A stretch of DNA of 45,529 nucleotides from Oscillospiraceae bacterium (GTDB lineage: Bacteria > Bacillota > Clostridia > Oscillospirales > Acutalibacteraceae). Where the stretch lies: contig JAIRXU010000048.1 of NCBI GenBank assembly GCA_031268095.1, forward strand, positions 1 through 45,529, in the 5' to 3' direction. The position numbers and the translations under genes are program-made. Under the pieces are notes generated by a model that made no database searches, had not been told where the DNA came from, and saw nothing but the letters and a program-made list of their open reading frames with translations. Shown one piece after another: positions 1 through 7,629 of the stretch (its first letter is position 1; the number at the start of each line of letters is the position of its first letter).

Positions 1-278
1 TAAAAAAGTGGCGCGGCATCGCAACACGATACGCGAAAAATTCCTCGTCCTTCCTTGCTGCTGTCCATATCCGCTGCTGGGCGCTTTGGCTCGGAATCTC
101 GTGACTACAGAGTCTAAGTTTTTTGAAGGAATTCGAAACGTAATTTTGCGCGCGGGCGACAGAATTGTGCTTTATGATAAAATTACAATGCTCTTGGCGA
201 GGAAGGCATGCGGTGCTAAGGATACGGTCGCCCGAAGGTAACGCTTTAGCGACTTTCGCGCTTTTGCGACATTTTCTA
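1..278. other. Left flank, no recognised gene
   Basis: I see no gene in this stretch. The open frames present on the plus strand have no Shine-Dalgarno site, no recognisable domain and no compositional sign of coding. The stretch ends at the promoter of the PI-PLC-like gene. Confidence 0.5.
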
Positions 279-287
279 TGGTATAAT
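279..287 (+). promoter_or_regulatory. Extended -10 promoter of the PI-PLC-like gene
   Basis: TGGTATAAT is a perfect extended -10 element (TGn-TATAAT). No good -35 box lies 17 bp upstream, which is tolerated by extended -10 promoters. Transcription would start near position 294, just ahead of a stem-loop and the RBS GGGAGGA at about 361-367. Confidence 0.6.
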
Positions 288-302
288 AACAACAGCTTCA
301 AA

Positions 303-323
303 AAGCACCCCTTCGGGTGCTTT
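303..323 (+). promoter_or_regulatory. 5'-UTR stem-loop, possible attenuator
   Basis: AAGCACCC and GGGTGCTT form an 8-bp stem around a CTTC loop, preceded by A's and followed by only three T's. It lies between the extended -10 and the RBS, so it would be in the leader transcript. It could be a weak terminator for whatever lies to the left, or an mRNA-stabilising or attenuating hairpin. Confidence 0.45.
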
Positions 324-348
324 CGCTGTAGTATAGCTTGTTCCAGCG

Positions 349-552
349 AATATTTTATTCGGGAGGATTATCATGAACAATCAGGAAGAAAAAATCATTG
401 AGTTGGAAAACCCGCAAACCGCGATGAAAACCAAGGCCCAAAAGAAACCAATTTATAAAAATCGTTTTTTTGGGGGAGCGGTGTCACTGGTGTTGGTATG
501 CGCCATCGTACTGACTGCGCTGCACTTTGTGCCAGGCGTGAACCTGTTTGGA
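349..552 (+). repeat. Leader repeat, copy 1 (204 bp)
   Basis: Direct repeat that includes the RBS, start codon and first 60 codons of the gene at 373. By my count it differs from copy 2 (2000-2203) at about 14 of 204 positions with no gaps, roughly 93% identity. Similarity stops abruptly after the anchor segment, so the unit duplicated is a translation-initiation and membrane-anchor module. Confidence 0.85.
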
Positions 553-1977
553 GCCTTGATCGGAAAAACAAAGGATAACAAGGACATGAACACCGAAAGC
601 TGGATGTCGCTTCTGCCGGAAAATTGCAGATTGACCGATCTTGCCATACCCGGAACCCATGATACGGCTACATACCAGCAAACCGGCGACGCGGCTAAAT
701 GTCAAACCCGAACCATAACCGAGCAGCTTGAGGACGGTATTCGTTATTTTGACTTGCGCATGGGCAAGACGGACGGTGATACAGACAGATTGTCTCTGTG
801 GCATTCTGATGATTGGACAGGGCTCATGCTGGATGTGCTGTTAATCGATGTCAGCAGATTTTTGGAAGACCATCCCGGTGAGGTTGTAATTGCTCAGGTC
901 ACGGACGCAAAGGGACGCAGCGATTTTGAGGAGAAATTCACCGAGCAGGGTCTGGGTTTTTCAAACAATCTTTGGTACACAGGGACGGCTGTTCCCGCAT
1001 TGGGTCAGGTGCGTGGTAAAATCGTATTACTGCGAAACTATAAAATAGATCCAAAAAACGAGGCAAAAAGCGGAATCAACCTCTTTGATGTCAAAAACAT
1101 TGATAAAAACACAAACGTGGATTCATACAAAGGCTGCAGCGTGACGGGCGGCAATCCGGTGAAATTCTTCGTGCAGGATAACTATGCGATATCCTCCACC
1201 TACGCCACCACAACAAAAATGACAAGAATCACTGATTTTATTGCGAGTGTGAAAAATGACTATGTGAATCAGGGGATTAACGACACTTTTTTTATCAACT
1301 TTTGGAGCGTTGCCTTCAACCTTTCCAACCCCAAAAAATGGGCGGATGAGATCAACCCCAAAATGGAAAGCAACACCAGCTTCACCGATGATAAAACCTT
1401 CGTGCCGGGCGTGGAAGTGATGGACTTTTATACGGCTAAAAATGTGGCAAACATCATAAAATCGAACTTCAAGGACGCGGCGAAGGCGTTTTTTGACAGG
1501 CCGCTCAAAGCAGGCCCGCTTGAGGGTTGGTACTATATTAAATATGCAAACTCGACCTATGTGCAGACCAATAATAATTACAGTCAAATCGGTGTGGATT
1601 TAAAGCTGGGAAACGACAAAACCCTTAGCAGCGTGAAATTTTATTTCAAGGTTATCGGAAAAAGCGGAAACGACTATGTGTACAGCATACGTTCGTGGAG
1701 AACCGAGGCCAACGCGAATGCCAAGGATATGTTTATTGAAATCAGCAATTCGAGCAAAAGCGAAAACGCGGTGGCACAGCTTTGGACCTGGAACGACAGT
1801 GACAACCGAAAGTGGACCGTGAAATCAGCCGGGCCTAACGACAATTATTCCATAATCAATAAAAATTCCGGTCAATACATGACGCCAAAGGCCCAGGAAA
1901 ATAAAGCGGGCACGGCAATCGTGCAAAGCAAAACGTCCGATTGGTTTTGGCTGGCGCCTGTAGCAGCAAATCAGTAA
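373..1977 (+). CDS. Membrane-anchored PI-PLC X-domain protein with ricin-like C-terminal domain
   Basis: The 534-residue product starts with a basic cytoplasmic tail and one hydrophobic segment (about residues 33-54), serving as signal anchor or uncleaved signal peptide, so the rest should be outside the cell. Residues 80 to about 370 resemble the phosphatidylinositol-specific phospholipase C X domain: IPGTHDTATY contains the first catalytic-type His (H96), RYFDLRMG supplies the conserved Arg/Asp, and LWHSDDW contains the second His (H144). Residues about 385-530 look like a ricin-B/beta-trefoil carbohydrate-binding domain, with a run of YYIKYANS-, IISNSSKS-type and QYMTP-type motifs. By family, the enzyme would cleave phosphatidylinositol or GPI-type lipids; substrate is inferred. 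The ATG at 373 follows RBS GGGAGGA. The next gene shares the same leader. Confidence 0.8.
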   Translation: MNNQEEKIIELENPQTAMKTKAQKKPIYKNRFFGGAVSLVLVCAIVLTALHFVPGVNLFGALIGKTKDNKDMNTESWMSLLPENCRLTDLAIPGTHDTATYQQTGDAAKCQTRTITEQLEDGIRYFDLRMGKTDGDTDRLSLWHSDDWTGLMLDVLLIDVSRFLEDHPGEVVIAQVTDAKGRSDFEEKFTEQGLGFSNNLWYTGTAVPALGQVRGKIVLLRNYKIDPKNEAKSGINLFDVKNIDKNTNVDSYKGCSVTGGNPVKFFVQDNYAISSTYATTTKMTRITDFIASVKNDYVNQGINDTFFINFWSVAFNLSNPKKWADEINPKMESNTSFTDDKTFVPGVEVMDFYTAKNVANIIKSNFKDAAKAFFDRPLKAGPLEGWYYIKYANSTYVQTNNNYSQIGVDLKLGNDKTLSSVKFYFKVIGKSGNDYVYSIRSWRTEANANAKDMFIEISNSSKSENAVAQLWTWNDSDNRKWTVKSAGPNDNYSIINKNSGQYMTPKAQENKAGTAIVQSKTSDWFWLAPVAANQ

Positions 1978-1999
1978 TCAGCCGTCTAACGGCAGATAA

Positions 2000-2203
2000 A
2001 ATATTTTATTCAGAAGGATTATCATGAACAATCAGGAAGAAAAAATCATTGGCTCGGAAAACCCGCAAACCGCGATGGAAGCCAAGGCCCAAAAGAAACC
2101 AGTTTATAAAAACCGTTTCTTTTGGGGAGCGGCGTCGCTGGTGTTGGTATGCGCCGTCGTACTGACTGCGCTGCACTTTGTGCCAGGCGTGAACCTGTTT
2201 GGA
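2000..2203 (+). repeat. Leader repeat, copy 2 (204 bp)
   Basis: Second copy of the initiation-and-anchor module at 349-552, the same length without indels. It covers the AT-rich spacer, the RBS and the first 60 codons of the gene at 2024. Many differences change the amino acid conservatively (for example Ile/Val) or fall in third positions, so both copies look maintained as coding. Confidence 0.85.
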
Positions 2204-3301
2204 ACCACCGCCGCGACGAAAACCGACAAAGCGCCACTGGTATCCGGCAACGCGAAGGATGTTTTCAATGCAATCAACGCCGACAGCGGAAAGCCTGAAA
2301 AGGTAGATGTTAATTTCAACGCAAGGTCTGCTGACAGCGACATAGACTCCTACTTCGCCAATCATATACAGGGGTACGCCAAGTATTATGGTGTCGGCGG
2401 AGACTTCCATATTTTCTCATATTCAAATGTGGTGGGAAAGCAAGGCTATGTGTGGTTTGTAAGCAAGGATAACAGCAAGCGTTTTTACATGAAGTTCAAT
2501 CCCACAGCGATGTTCGATCAGGACGTCCTGCAGAGTAATTACAACCATCCGACAGGCTTGCAGGTTGTCGGCGATTATTGGGCGGTTTCTGTTATCCCCG
2601 CCGGCTTTGGACCATACTTCAACAAGGCCTCCATCACTTATATCGTGGATTTGTCCGAGCTTAAAAACAAAACCTCTGACGGCGGAAAAGGTCAGGAAAT
2701 ATCACTGCCTTACAGCACAGTCAAGGATCTTACCCATTCGATGTATGTACAGGAGCTTGAAAACAAACCGTCAAAAATAGTAGACACTGCCGGCGGCGAC
2801 GCGGGTTCCTTATCGGCTGTTGGAATCACCAGCCTTGATAAAGGATACATGATCGCGCTGATCGCCGGCAGTACGGTCGTCGTATACACAACCGAAAACG
2901 ACAACTTATTGGATTCATGCAATGCCGGTAATTATACCTTGAAAACGACATATTCAGTTAAGTATAACAATAATGTCGGCAATTTTCAGGGGATCGGCTT
3001 GTTCCGAGACACCGCCACAAAGGACGTATATATGGTGGGCTTTGACCGAAGAAACCGTACCGAGGACTGGGCTGACTTATTCCGGCTCACGGAAAACGGC
3101 AAGCTTGTTACCGGAAGTGAAATCAACGGATTCAAAAATGTGATCGCTCCGTTTGAAAACACGGTGAAGCATTGCTACCTCAGAGGCGGCGCCGGGTTTG
3201 AGTATGGCTCGGGCATTGAAATATGGAGCGGCAAGCTTTATTTGACCGGAACGGAATCCTACGCCAAAGACGGCAACGCCACCATTAACATTATGAGATA
3301 A
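2024..3301 (+). CDS. Membrane-anchored extracytoplasmic protein of unknown function, paralogous leader
   Basis: A 425-residue product whose first 60 residues are nearly identical to those of the upstream PI-PLC-like protein: a Gln/Lys-rich basic tail and one hydrophobic segment (about 33-54). The remaining 365 residues do not resemble the PI-PLC domain. They are rich in Gly, Asn, Tyr and short beta-prone stretches (for example VVGDYWAVSVIPAGFG, SLSAVGITSLDKGYMIALIAG), compatible with a beta-propeller-like fold, though I recognise no family. ATG follows AGAAGGA at about 2011-2017. Only 46 bp separate it from the PI-PLC-like gene, so the two are probably co-transcribed. A strong bidirectional terminator follows. 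Confidence 0.75.
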   Translation: MNNQEEKIIGSENPQTAMEAKAQKKPVYKNRFFWGAASLVLVCAVVLTALHFVPGVNLFGTTAATKTDKAPLVSGNAKDVFNAINADSGKPEKVDVNFNARSADSDIDSYFANHIQGYAKYYGVGGDFHIFSYSNVVGKQGYVWFVSKDNSKRFYMKFNPTAMFDQDVLQSNYNHPTGLQVVGDYWAVSVIPAGFGPYFNKASITYIVDLSELKNKTSDGGKGQEISLPYSTVKDLTHSMYVQELENKPSKIVDTAGGDAGSLSAVGITSLDKGYMIALIAGSTVVVYTTENDNLLDSCNAGNYTLKTTYSVKYNNNVGNFQGIGLFRDTATKDVYMVGFDRRNRTEDWADLFRLTENGKLVTGSEINGFKNVIAPFENTVKHCYLRGGAGFEYGSGIEIWSGKLYLTGTESYAKDGNATINIMR

Positions 3302-3313
3302 ATACGGATTATG

Positions 3314-3343
3314 CAATGCCCCGCCGGGAATGGCGGGGCATTG
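3314..3343. terminator. Bidirectional intrinsic terminator
   Basis: CAATGCCCCGCC and GGCGGGGCATTG form a perfect 12-bp stem around a 6-nt loop, between the convergent ends of the gene at 2024-3301 and the PrsW-like gene. The tails are only moderately T-rich. Confidence 0.75.
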
Positions 3344-3345
3344 CC

Positions 3346-3990
3346 TTATTTGTCTTGGATCTTCCGCACAAACACCCAACCGCCGAAAAACATAGCGATC
3401 GGCATGATCGCCGCCAGCCACGCAAGCTGTGTAGTTAGCAGCAGATTAAACAGCGCATGGACGCTGGCGCAAGCGGCAAACAGCCCGAAAATCAATGGCA
3501 ACCGCATCGACCGCTGTTTTTGCGTGACCAGTAGGCCGATCCCGAAGGCGGCAGTTGTCATGCCGTGCATCAGCGCTGTTGTCAGTGTCCGGACGACAAG
3601 CGCCAATATATCCGGGACAGCTCTTCCTGACATCGCAAAATAATACATGGATTCCTGAATGGAGAACCCGACGCCGCTGGCCATTGCACATAAAATCACC
3701 ACTTTGGTAAGGGCAGGATATTTCTTCCTGTTCAAGAACAGCAAAACGGGAAGTCCTTTGCAGATTTCCTCCATCATCGGCGCGATGGTCAGTGGTATTC
3801 TCTCCGTCTGCTCCCAGCCGGAGTTGAGCAGATTATTCAAATTGTACGCTAAAACACCGGCGAACAAACCCCAGCGGAAATACAAAATGATCCGTCTGTT
3901 ATCCCCTTTTCCAAGCATGACAGCGACGAACAACAGCGGAATCGTCATGGCGATAAAGGCGCTTAGGAACTGAAAATTCAGCTCACCCAT
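3346..3990 (-). CDS. PrsW-family intramembrane glutamic-type protease
   Basis: A 214-residue polytopic membrane protein with about six hydrophobic segments. It carries the PrsW-type motifs: PMMEEICKG (the EExxK motif, E74, E75, K78), GVGFSIQESMYY, and a late ALMHGMTTAAFG segment with the conserved His. Members such as Bacillus PrsW cleave anti-sigma factors within the membrane; the substrate here is unknown. I chose the ATG at 3990 because AGGGGGTGA precedes it and because it overlaps the end of the upstream gene by 8 bp, typical of translational coupling; a longer in-frame extension to 4104 has no membrane or family character. Co-transcribed with the membrane protein at 3983-4702. Confidence 0.75.
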   Translation of the reverse strand: MGELNFQFLSAFIAMTIPLLFVAVMLGKGDNRRIILYFRWGLFAGVLAYNLNNLLNSGWEQTERIPLTIAPMMEEICKGLPVLLFLNRKKYPALTKVVILCAMASGVGFSIQESMYYFAMSGRAVPDILALVVRTLTTALMHGMTTAAFGIGLLVTQKQRSMRLPLIFGLFAACASVHALFNLLLTTQLAWLAAIMPIAMFFGGWVFVRKIQDK

Positions 3991-4702
3991 CGGTCCGGTC
4001 ACCCCCTTCGCGGGACGTGAAACGCAACGCCGTGAAACAGAGCAGAAGATACATGACCGGGTAGAAGGCCAGCGCCATATCCCGCCAGTGCCAGCCCGGA
4101 TCAAACAGGATCAGCAGACGGTTTGCGCTGTCCAAAATGCCAATGGCGAGTATCGCAAGACCGAAGGCCTTCGCGGGTCTGTTCCCTTTTATGATCAGAT
4201 AAACCGTAGGAAGTATACACAGCAGGACGACCGCCAGCGCGGAATAATAAAGTAGCGTGGAATTCCCGGCGACAACGCCGTAAAAAATCAACAGAATCGC
4301 TGTGGCGGAAAGGGCGCTTACTGAAATTCGCGGGATTTTATGAAAGGACGGGAACAGTGAAAAAACCGCCGCTGTGAAGAACAGATAGGCGCAGTTTCGG
4401 CTGTAATTGCCAACCGTCATATCCATAGCGCTGCCGCGCAGTAAATATATGTAGGCGAACGAATACAGCTCATTTACGGCAAAGGTCGCAAGCCCCAGCG
4501 CAGCTGCCAAAAGCGTATCGGTAACGCCTGTTTTGATGATTGTCCAAAAGGCGCGGCAGCAGGCATACAGGAGCGCGGCGAGGATGACAGCGCGATAAAA
4601 AATACCGCCGTATTCACCCGACACGCCATGCCCCACCGCGCTCAAAACGGTATATACGACCATAAGCGCAAGAGCCGGCATTAATAAAATTTTTCTGTTC
4701 AA
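3983..4702 (-). CDS. Polytopic membrane protein, partner of the PrsW-like protease
   Basis: A 239-residue protein made almost entirely of hydrophobic segments (about seven), with short polar loops. I recognise no family. It starts at TTG with AAAGGAG seven bases upstream. It is the first gene of a two-gene operon and overlaps the PrsW-like gene by 8 bp, so it may act in the same sensing or cleavage process; this is inference from context only. Confidence 0.65.
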   Translation of the reverse strand: MNRKILLMPALALMVVYTVLSAVGHGVSGEYGGIFYRAVILAALLYACCRAFWTIIKTGVTDTLLAAALGLATFAVNELYSFAYIYLLRGSAMDMTVGNYSRNCAYLFFTAAVFSLFPSFHKIPRISVSALSATAILLIFYGVVAGNSTLLYYSALAVVLLCILPTVYLIIKGNRPAKAFGLAILAIGILDSANRLLILFDPGWHWRDMALAFYPVMYLLLCFTALRFTSREGGDRTDG

Positions 4703-4735
4703 GCGGCTTCTCCTTTGCGGTTTATTCTATTAAAA

Positions 4736-4764
4736 AGTATATCACAAATCATGCTGAAAAGCAA
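4736..4764 (-). promoter_or_regulatory. Promoter of the membrane protein/PrsW operon
   Basis: Read on the minus strand: TTGCTT (4764-4759), 17 bp, TATACT (4741-4736). It lies about 35 bp upstream of the TTG start at 4702. Confidence 0.6.
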
Positions 4765-4790
4765 GCGCGTGAACGGGCAGTTTTAGGGGC

Positions 4791-5020
4791 TTGCCAAACG
4801 ATTTCAGCGCAACTAAAGCCGTATGCGCGGGCATTTGTGCAATTTCCAATAATACCCTCAACTTTATCGGGCTGACCTTCGAAAACGGCTATAACACAAG
4901 CAATGGCAGAGATGGCAGACCAGAAACTGGCAACGACCAACCGCTCACGCTGCAAAACTGCGCCTTCACCGGCAACCGCACCACCATACCCAGCGCCACC
5001 GGCGACGGCGCGTTGCTTGA
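4791..5020 (+). pseudogene. Remnant of a parallel beta-helix (POMP-like) surface protein
   Basis: The plus-strand frame reads about LNFIGLTFENGYN, a Gly/Asn-rich linker, then LTLQNCAFTGNRTT. The GLTFENG and CxFTGN spacing is typical of polymorphic-outer-membrane/right-handed beta-helix repeat proteins, which are normally many hundreds of residues long. Only one to two turns remain, with no RBS and no further repeat turns on either side. I therefore read it as a fragment left by a deletion. The methyltransferase promoter lies at its right edge. Confidence 0.45.
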
Positions 5021-5062
5021 CTATTTCCCCACTCTCTTCCCCGCTCCTTTTCGAAGAAGCAC

Positions 5063-5091
5063 TTGCGCCGAGTGGCGGGGCGTGGTATAAT
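5063..5091 (+). promoter_or_regulatory. Promoter of the methyltransferase gene
   Basis: TTGCGC (5063-5068), 17 bp, TATAAT (5086-5091), with an extended TGG directly before the -10. It sits 32 bp upstream of the ATG at 5124, so a longer open frame beginning at 5063 is not a believable start. Confidence 0.65.
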
Positions 5092-5123
5092 TTCTCTGCT
5101 AACCGCTGAGGAAGGAGCATTCC

Positions 5124-5878
5124 ATGAGCAATCCATTCTGGTACAAAGACGGCTGGAACCTGGACATCAAACATGCTGGACAGAAAACACGGAAGCGCAG
5201 GTGGATTTTTTTGTCAAAATCATGGGACTGCGGCCGGGCATGCGTGTGCTTGACCTGGCCTGTGGCTATGGCCGACACGCCTTGGCGCTCGCCCGGCGCG
5301 GGTATCAGGTTGTCGGCGTGGACATCACGCCTTGTTACATCGAAGACGCGAAGGAGAACGCCGCGCGCGAAGGCCTGTCGGCTGCATTCGTCCTCTCGGA
5401 TATCCGTGATGTGACGTTTGAAAGCGAATTCGACGCTGTGCTGAACCTGGCGGACGGGGCCGTGGGCTATTTGGAAAGCGACGAGGAAAACCTCAAAATG
5501 TTCGACACGATCGCCCGCGCGCTGAAGCCCGGCGGCGGACACTTTCTGGACGTGATGAACGCCGAATATGCCGAGCGTTATTTCCCTAAGCAGGGCTGGG
5601 AGATCGGGAAACAGGCCTTCGCCATTTCCATGTTCGACTGGCTGCCCGAGACCCGACAAGCGGTCTTTGGCGGCGCGGATTTTGTCTATGGGCAGCCCGC
5701 CCAGCCGCCGGAAATCGCTTTGGGCAATCCCACACGGCTCTATTCCCGCGCGGAACTGCGCGAAATTTATGCCGCGCGCGGCATGGAAATCATCGATACT
5801 TTTTCTGATTACAGCGGTACACCGAGCGACCAACACCATATACAACTGATGCTGTTCGCGCGAAAGCAGGAAATTTAA
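5124..5878 (+). pseudogene. Class I SAM-dependent methyltransferase with N-terminal frameshift
   Basis: A strong RBS (GGAAGGAG) precedes ATG 5124, which encodes MSNPFWYKDGWNLDI, the expected start of this small-methyltransferase family. The continuation (ENTEAQVDFFVKIMGLRPG) is found only in another frame, so the reading frame shifts once between about 5165 and 5185, equivalent to one missing base. After that the domain is complete: motif I VLDLACGYGRHA binds SAM, followed by VVGVDIT, a post-I acidic motif, and ALKPGG. Total length after repair is about 250 residues, normal for the family. No canonical slippery heptamer is present, so this is more likely a mutation or sequencing error than programmed frameshifting. 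Substrate unknown. Confidence 0.75.
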
Positions 5879-5888
5879 GGCTGCTTCC

Positions 5889-5928
5889 CTGACCATTGGC
5901 TGACTATTTTCCGGCCCCCGCCATGAAC
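5889..5928 (-). repeat. 40-bp dispersed repeat, copy 1
   Basis: Identical over 40 bp to copy 2 (6570-6609). The core CTGACCATTGGCTGAC on the plus strand contains two CTGAC units around CATTGG. It starts 10 bp after the methyltransferase stop codon. Read on the minus strand it encodes an in-frame MAGAGK followed by a stop. Confidence 0.75.
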
Positions 5929-6037
5929 CTCCCGATCGCTGGACCGCATCCTCCTGCATCTGCGCATCGAAAAATCTCCTTGCTTCCCGGGCAGTAAAGT
6001 GGTAATAATAGACAAAAAGATCGGAGGAATTGTTACA

Positions 6038-6478
6038 ATGGAGTACATACGCATTTACAATTTTCCTGCTTGCAAGATGGCGTCCTCTGGCGATTTTTCG
6101 CCCTGGGGAACCGAGCGTTGCCGCGCGTTTGAAGCTTGGTTCAACACGGTGCCGATAACCACACCTTACACGATGGATTTTCTCCGTGAGGGAGACACAG
6201 AAGGCAGCCTTTGCTGGATGTATCTGCTTTCAGATGGACTGGATGTGCCGCCGGAGTTTGAAACGGTCGATTTTCCAGGTGGGCTGTATGCCGTCGTGTG
6301 CGACATTGACCGGAAAACGCCGGACAGCACGTGGAAAGAGCGCGATAAGTTCTTGAAAAAGCACGGCTTTGAGCGCGATTTCGAGCGGCCCGAATTTGGA
6401 CACATCGTTGGCCCGCCGGAGGCATTGGATTACGGACAGATGGACTATTGGTATCCGATACGGAAAAAAGATTCGTGA
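6038..6478 (+). CDS. GyrI-like/effector-binding domain protein
   Basis: A 146-residue stand-alone protein of the GyrI-like small-molecule-binding (SHS2-type) class. Typical features are the N-terminal YIRIYNFPACKMAS strand, WFNTVPITT, the central Asp/Glu-rich GLDVPPEFETVDFPGGLYAVV segment and the C-terminal MDYWYPI strand that closes the binding cavity. Relatives sequester drugs or serve as effector domains of AraC/MerR regulators; no DNA-binding domain is attached here. The ATG at 6038 is chosen because GGAGG lies ten bases upstream; an earlier in-frame start at 5999 lacks an RBS. Cytoplasmic, probably monocistronic. Confidence 0.7.
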   Translation: MEYIRIYNFPACKMASSGDFSPWGTERCRAFEAWFNTVPITTPYTMDFLREGDTEGSLCWMYLLSDGLDVPPEFETVDFPGGLYAVVCDIDRKTPDSTWKERDKFLKKHGFERDFERPEFGHIVGPPEALDYGQMDYWYPIRKKDS

Positions 6479-6569
6479 TTACCCCCTCTCACTCCTTGCC
6501 GGCCCGGTTCCCCTGACCATTTGGGCTTAACCTCGCGCCCGGAAAGCCTTGCGCGCTGGGGTTTTGAGT

Positions 6570-6609
6570 CTGACCATTGGCTGACTATTTTCCGGCCCCC
6601 GCCATGAAC
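6570..6609 (-). repeat. 40-bp dispersed repeat, copy 2
   Basis: Identical to copy 1. On the minus strand it forms the last codons (MAGAGK) and stop of the decayed GNAT gene, so the repeat supplies the gene's present 3' end. A partial relative, CTGACCATTTGGGCTTAA, lies about 60 bp away at 6513-6530. Confidence 0.75.
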
Positions 6610-7135
6610 TCCTCTGCCAGCAGCCCGTAGATGTACTCGTCCCACTAGCGGCCCTGGTGGAACACCTGCTGGCGGCGCACTCCCTCCTTCGTGAAGCCCA
6701 GGGCCTCGAACAGGGCGATGGTTTCGGCATCGCCCTCTAGGCAGCAGCCGTTGTCGCACTTGTGCAGGCGGCGCTCGTTGAAGGCGTAGTCCAGCATCAG
6801 CCGCGCGGCATCGACGGCATAGCGCATCTCGCTGGCCCGGATAAAAATCCCAAAGTGCCGTTGCGCTCGTCGATGCCGTGGAGGTTGCCGCCGCCCACAT
6901 ACTCGCCGTCCAGGGTTTCCACCGCCAGCAAAATGCGCTCGCGGCTGCCTTCGTTGGCCTTGACGTAGTTCGCCCAGATCTCGGGCCAGTTGTCCCCGTC
7001 GATGGGCAGGTATTGCTCGTAGTCGTCGTAAAAATGCCGCTGACTGTCCTCGTGGCCCTTCCAGTTGAGCTTCCAGTCCTCCGGCCGCGAATTGCGCAGG
7101 CGCACGAGGTCGGTCTGCCAATAATAGTCACCCAT
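6585..7135 (-). pseudogene. Decayed GNAT-family N-acetyltransferase
   Basis: From the ATG at 7135 (preceded by AAAGAGGGG) the minus strand reads MGDYYWQTDLVRLR, then a GNAT fold whose middle (GGGNLHGIDERNGT) switches frame near 6840 to FIRASE...YAVDAARLMLDYAFNERRLHK. The C-terminal ALFEALGFTKEGVRRQQVFHQGR is interrupted by a TAG (6647-6645) exactly where relatives have Tyr before WDEYIYG. Two independent lesions (one frameshift, one nonsense) indicate a real pseudogene. The 3' end lies in a copy of the 40-bp repeat. The family transfers acetyl groups to protein N-termini or small amines. Confidence 0.8.
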
Positions 7136-7405
7136 GCGTATCCCCTCTTTCTGGTAGATAATTTTGCGCACCGTCTCGTCCGAAAGGCAGTACGTCTCGC
7201 AAAGCGCGGGGATATTCGCCTGCCGCGCCCGATATTCGCCTCGGATGCGTTCGTTGCGGCCTTGATATTCGTCGCGCGCGCCTGTTCCCTCACCCCAGGG
7301 CTGCCGCCGCCCCGCCGGGATGTACAGCAACTGCCCCGCCGCGTACCGCTGCAACTCCCGCAGCACCTGTTCCGGCACGACTTCCGCCGCGTTGCGGTAT
7401 TTCAC
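6797..7405 (-). CDS. CD3324-family small protein reading in frame into the GNAT pseudogene
   Basis: Residues 1 to about 88 (MKYRNAAEVVPEQVLRELQRYAAGQ..., ending ...LSDETVRKIIY) match the pattern of CD3324-family proteins: a YIP-containing N-terminal helix pair and a C-terminal helix-turn-helix, normally ending near residue 85-95. Here there is no stop; the frame continues through QKEGIR into the GNAT start Met and terminates at 6797 after the GNAT frameshift, giving 202 residues. The GNAT part has its own RBS, so the original arrangement was probably two coupled genes, and the fusion is either recent or accidental. Function likely regulatory (inference). Confidence 0.6.
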   Translation of the reverse strand: MKYRNAAEVVPEQVLRELQRYAAGQLLYIPAGRRQPWGEGTGARDEYQGRNERIRGEYRARQANIPALCETYCLSDETVRKIIYQKEGIRMGDYYWQTDLVRLRNSRPEDWKLNWKGHEDSQRHFYDDYEQYLPIDGDNWPEIWANYVKANEGSRERILLAVETLDGEYVGGGNLHGIDERNGTLGFLSGPARCAMPSMPRG

Positions 7406-7495
7406 ATTCGCACCCCCTTTGCTTTGCTGCTGCTATTATAATCCGGAAAGCCTCACCGCGCAAGGGGGAGTATTTTTTATACATGCGTTTCCGGG

Positions 7496-7535
7496 CTGAC
7501 CATTGGCTGACTATTTCCCTGCCCCGATCATGAAT
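7496..7535 (-). repeat. 40-bp dispersed repeat, copy 3 (diverged)
   Basis: Shares CTGACCATTGGCTGACTATTT with copies 1 and 2, then diverges (about 80% overall). It lies between the CD3324-like gene and the dnaJ terminator. Read on the minus strand it again gives a Met-(Ile/Ala)-Gly-Ala-Gly-Lys-stop frame. Confidence 0.65.
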
Positions 7536-7577
7536 CCACATACCGCGTTTTTCTTTGGTGAACAAGTTCGTAGAAAA

Positions 7578-7614
7578 GGAACCAGACGAAAAGGTCCGCC
7601 TTTCCGTCTGGTCC
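7578..7614 (-). terminator. Terminator of the heat-shock operon
   Basis: GGAACCAGACGAAAAGG and CCTTTCCGTCTGGTCC form a long imperfect stem with a 4-nt loop, 16 bp after the dnaJ stop. T-rich tails on both strands suggest it can work in both directions. Confidence 0.85.
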
Positions 7615-7629
7615 GCTTTTTTGCTTTTT

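Noticed and set aside
8..241. 77-codon open frame at the left edge
   Set aside because: No RBS or domain; Cys/Pro and Arg clusters look random.
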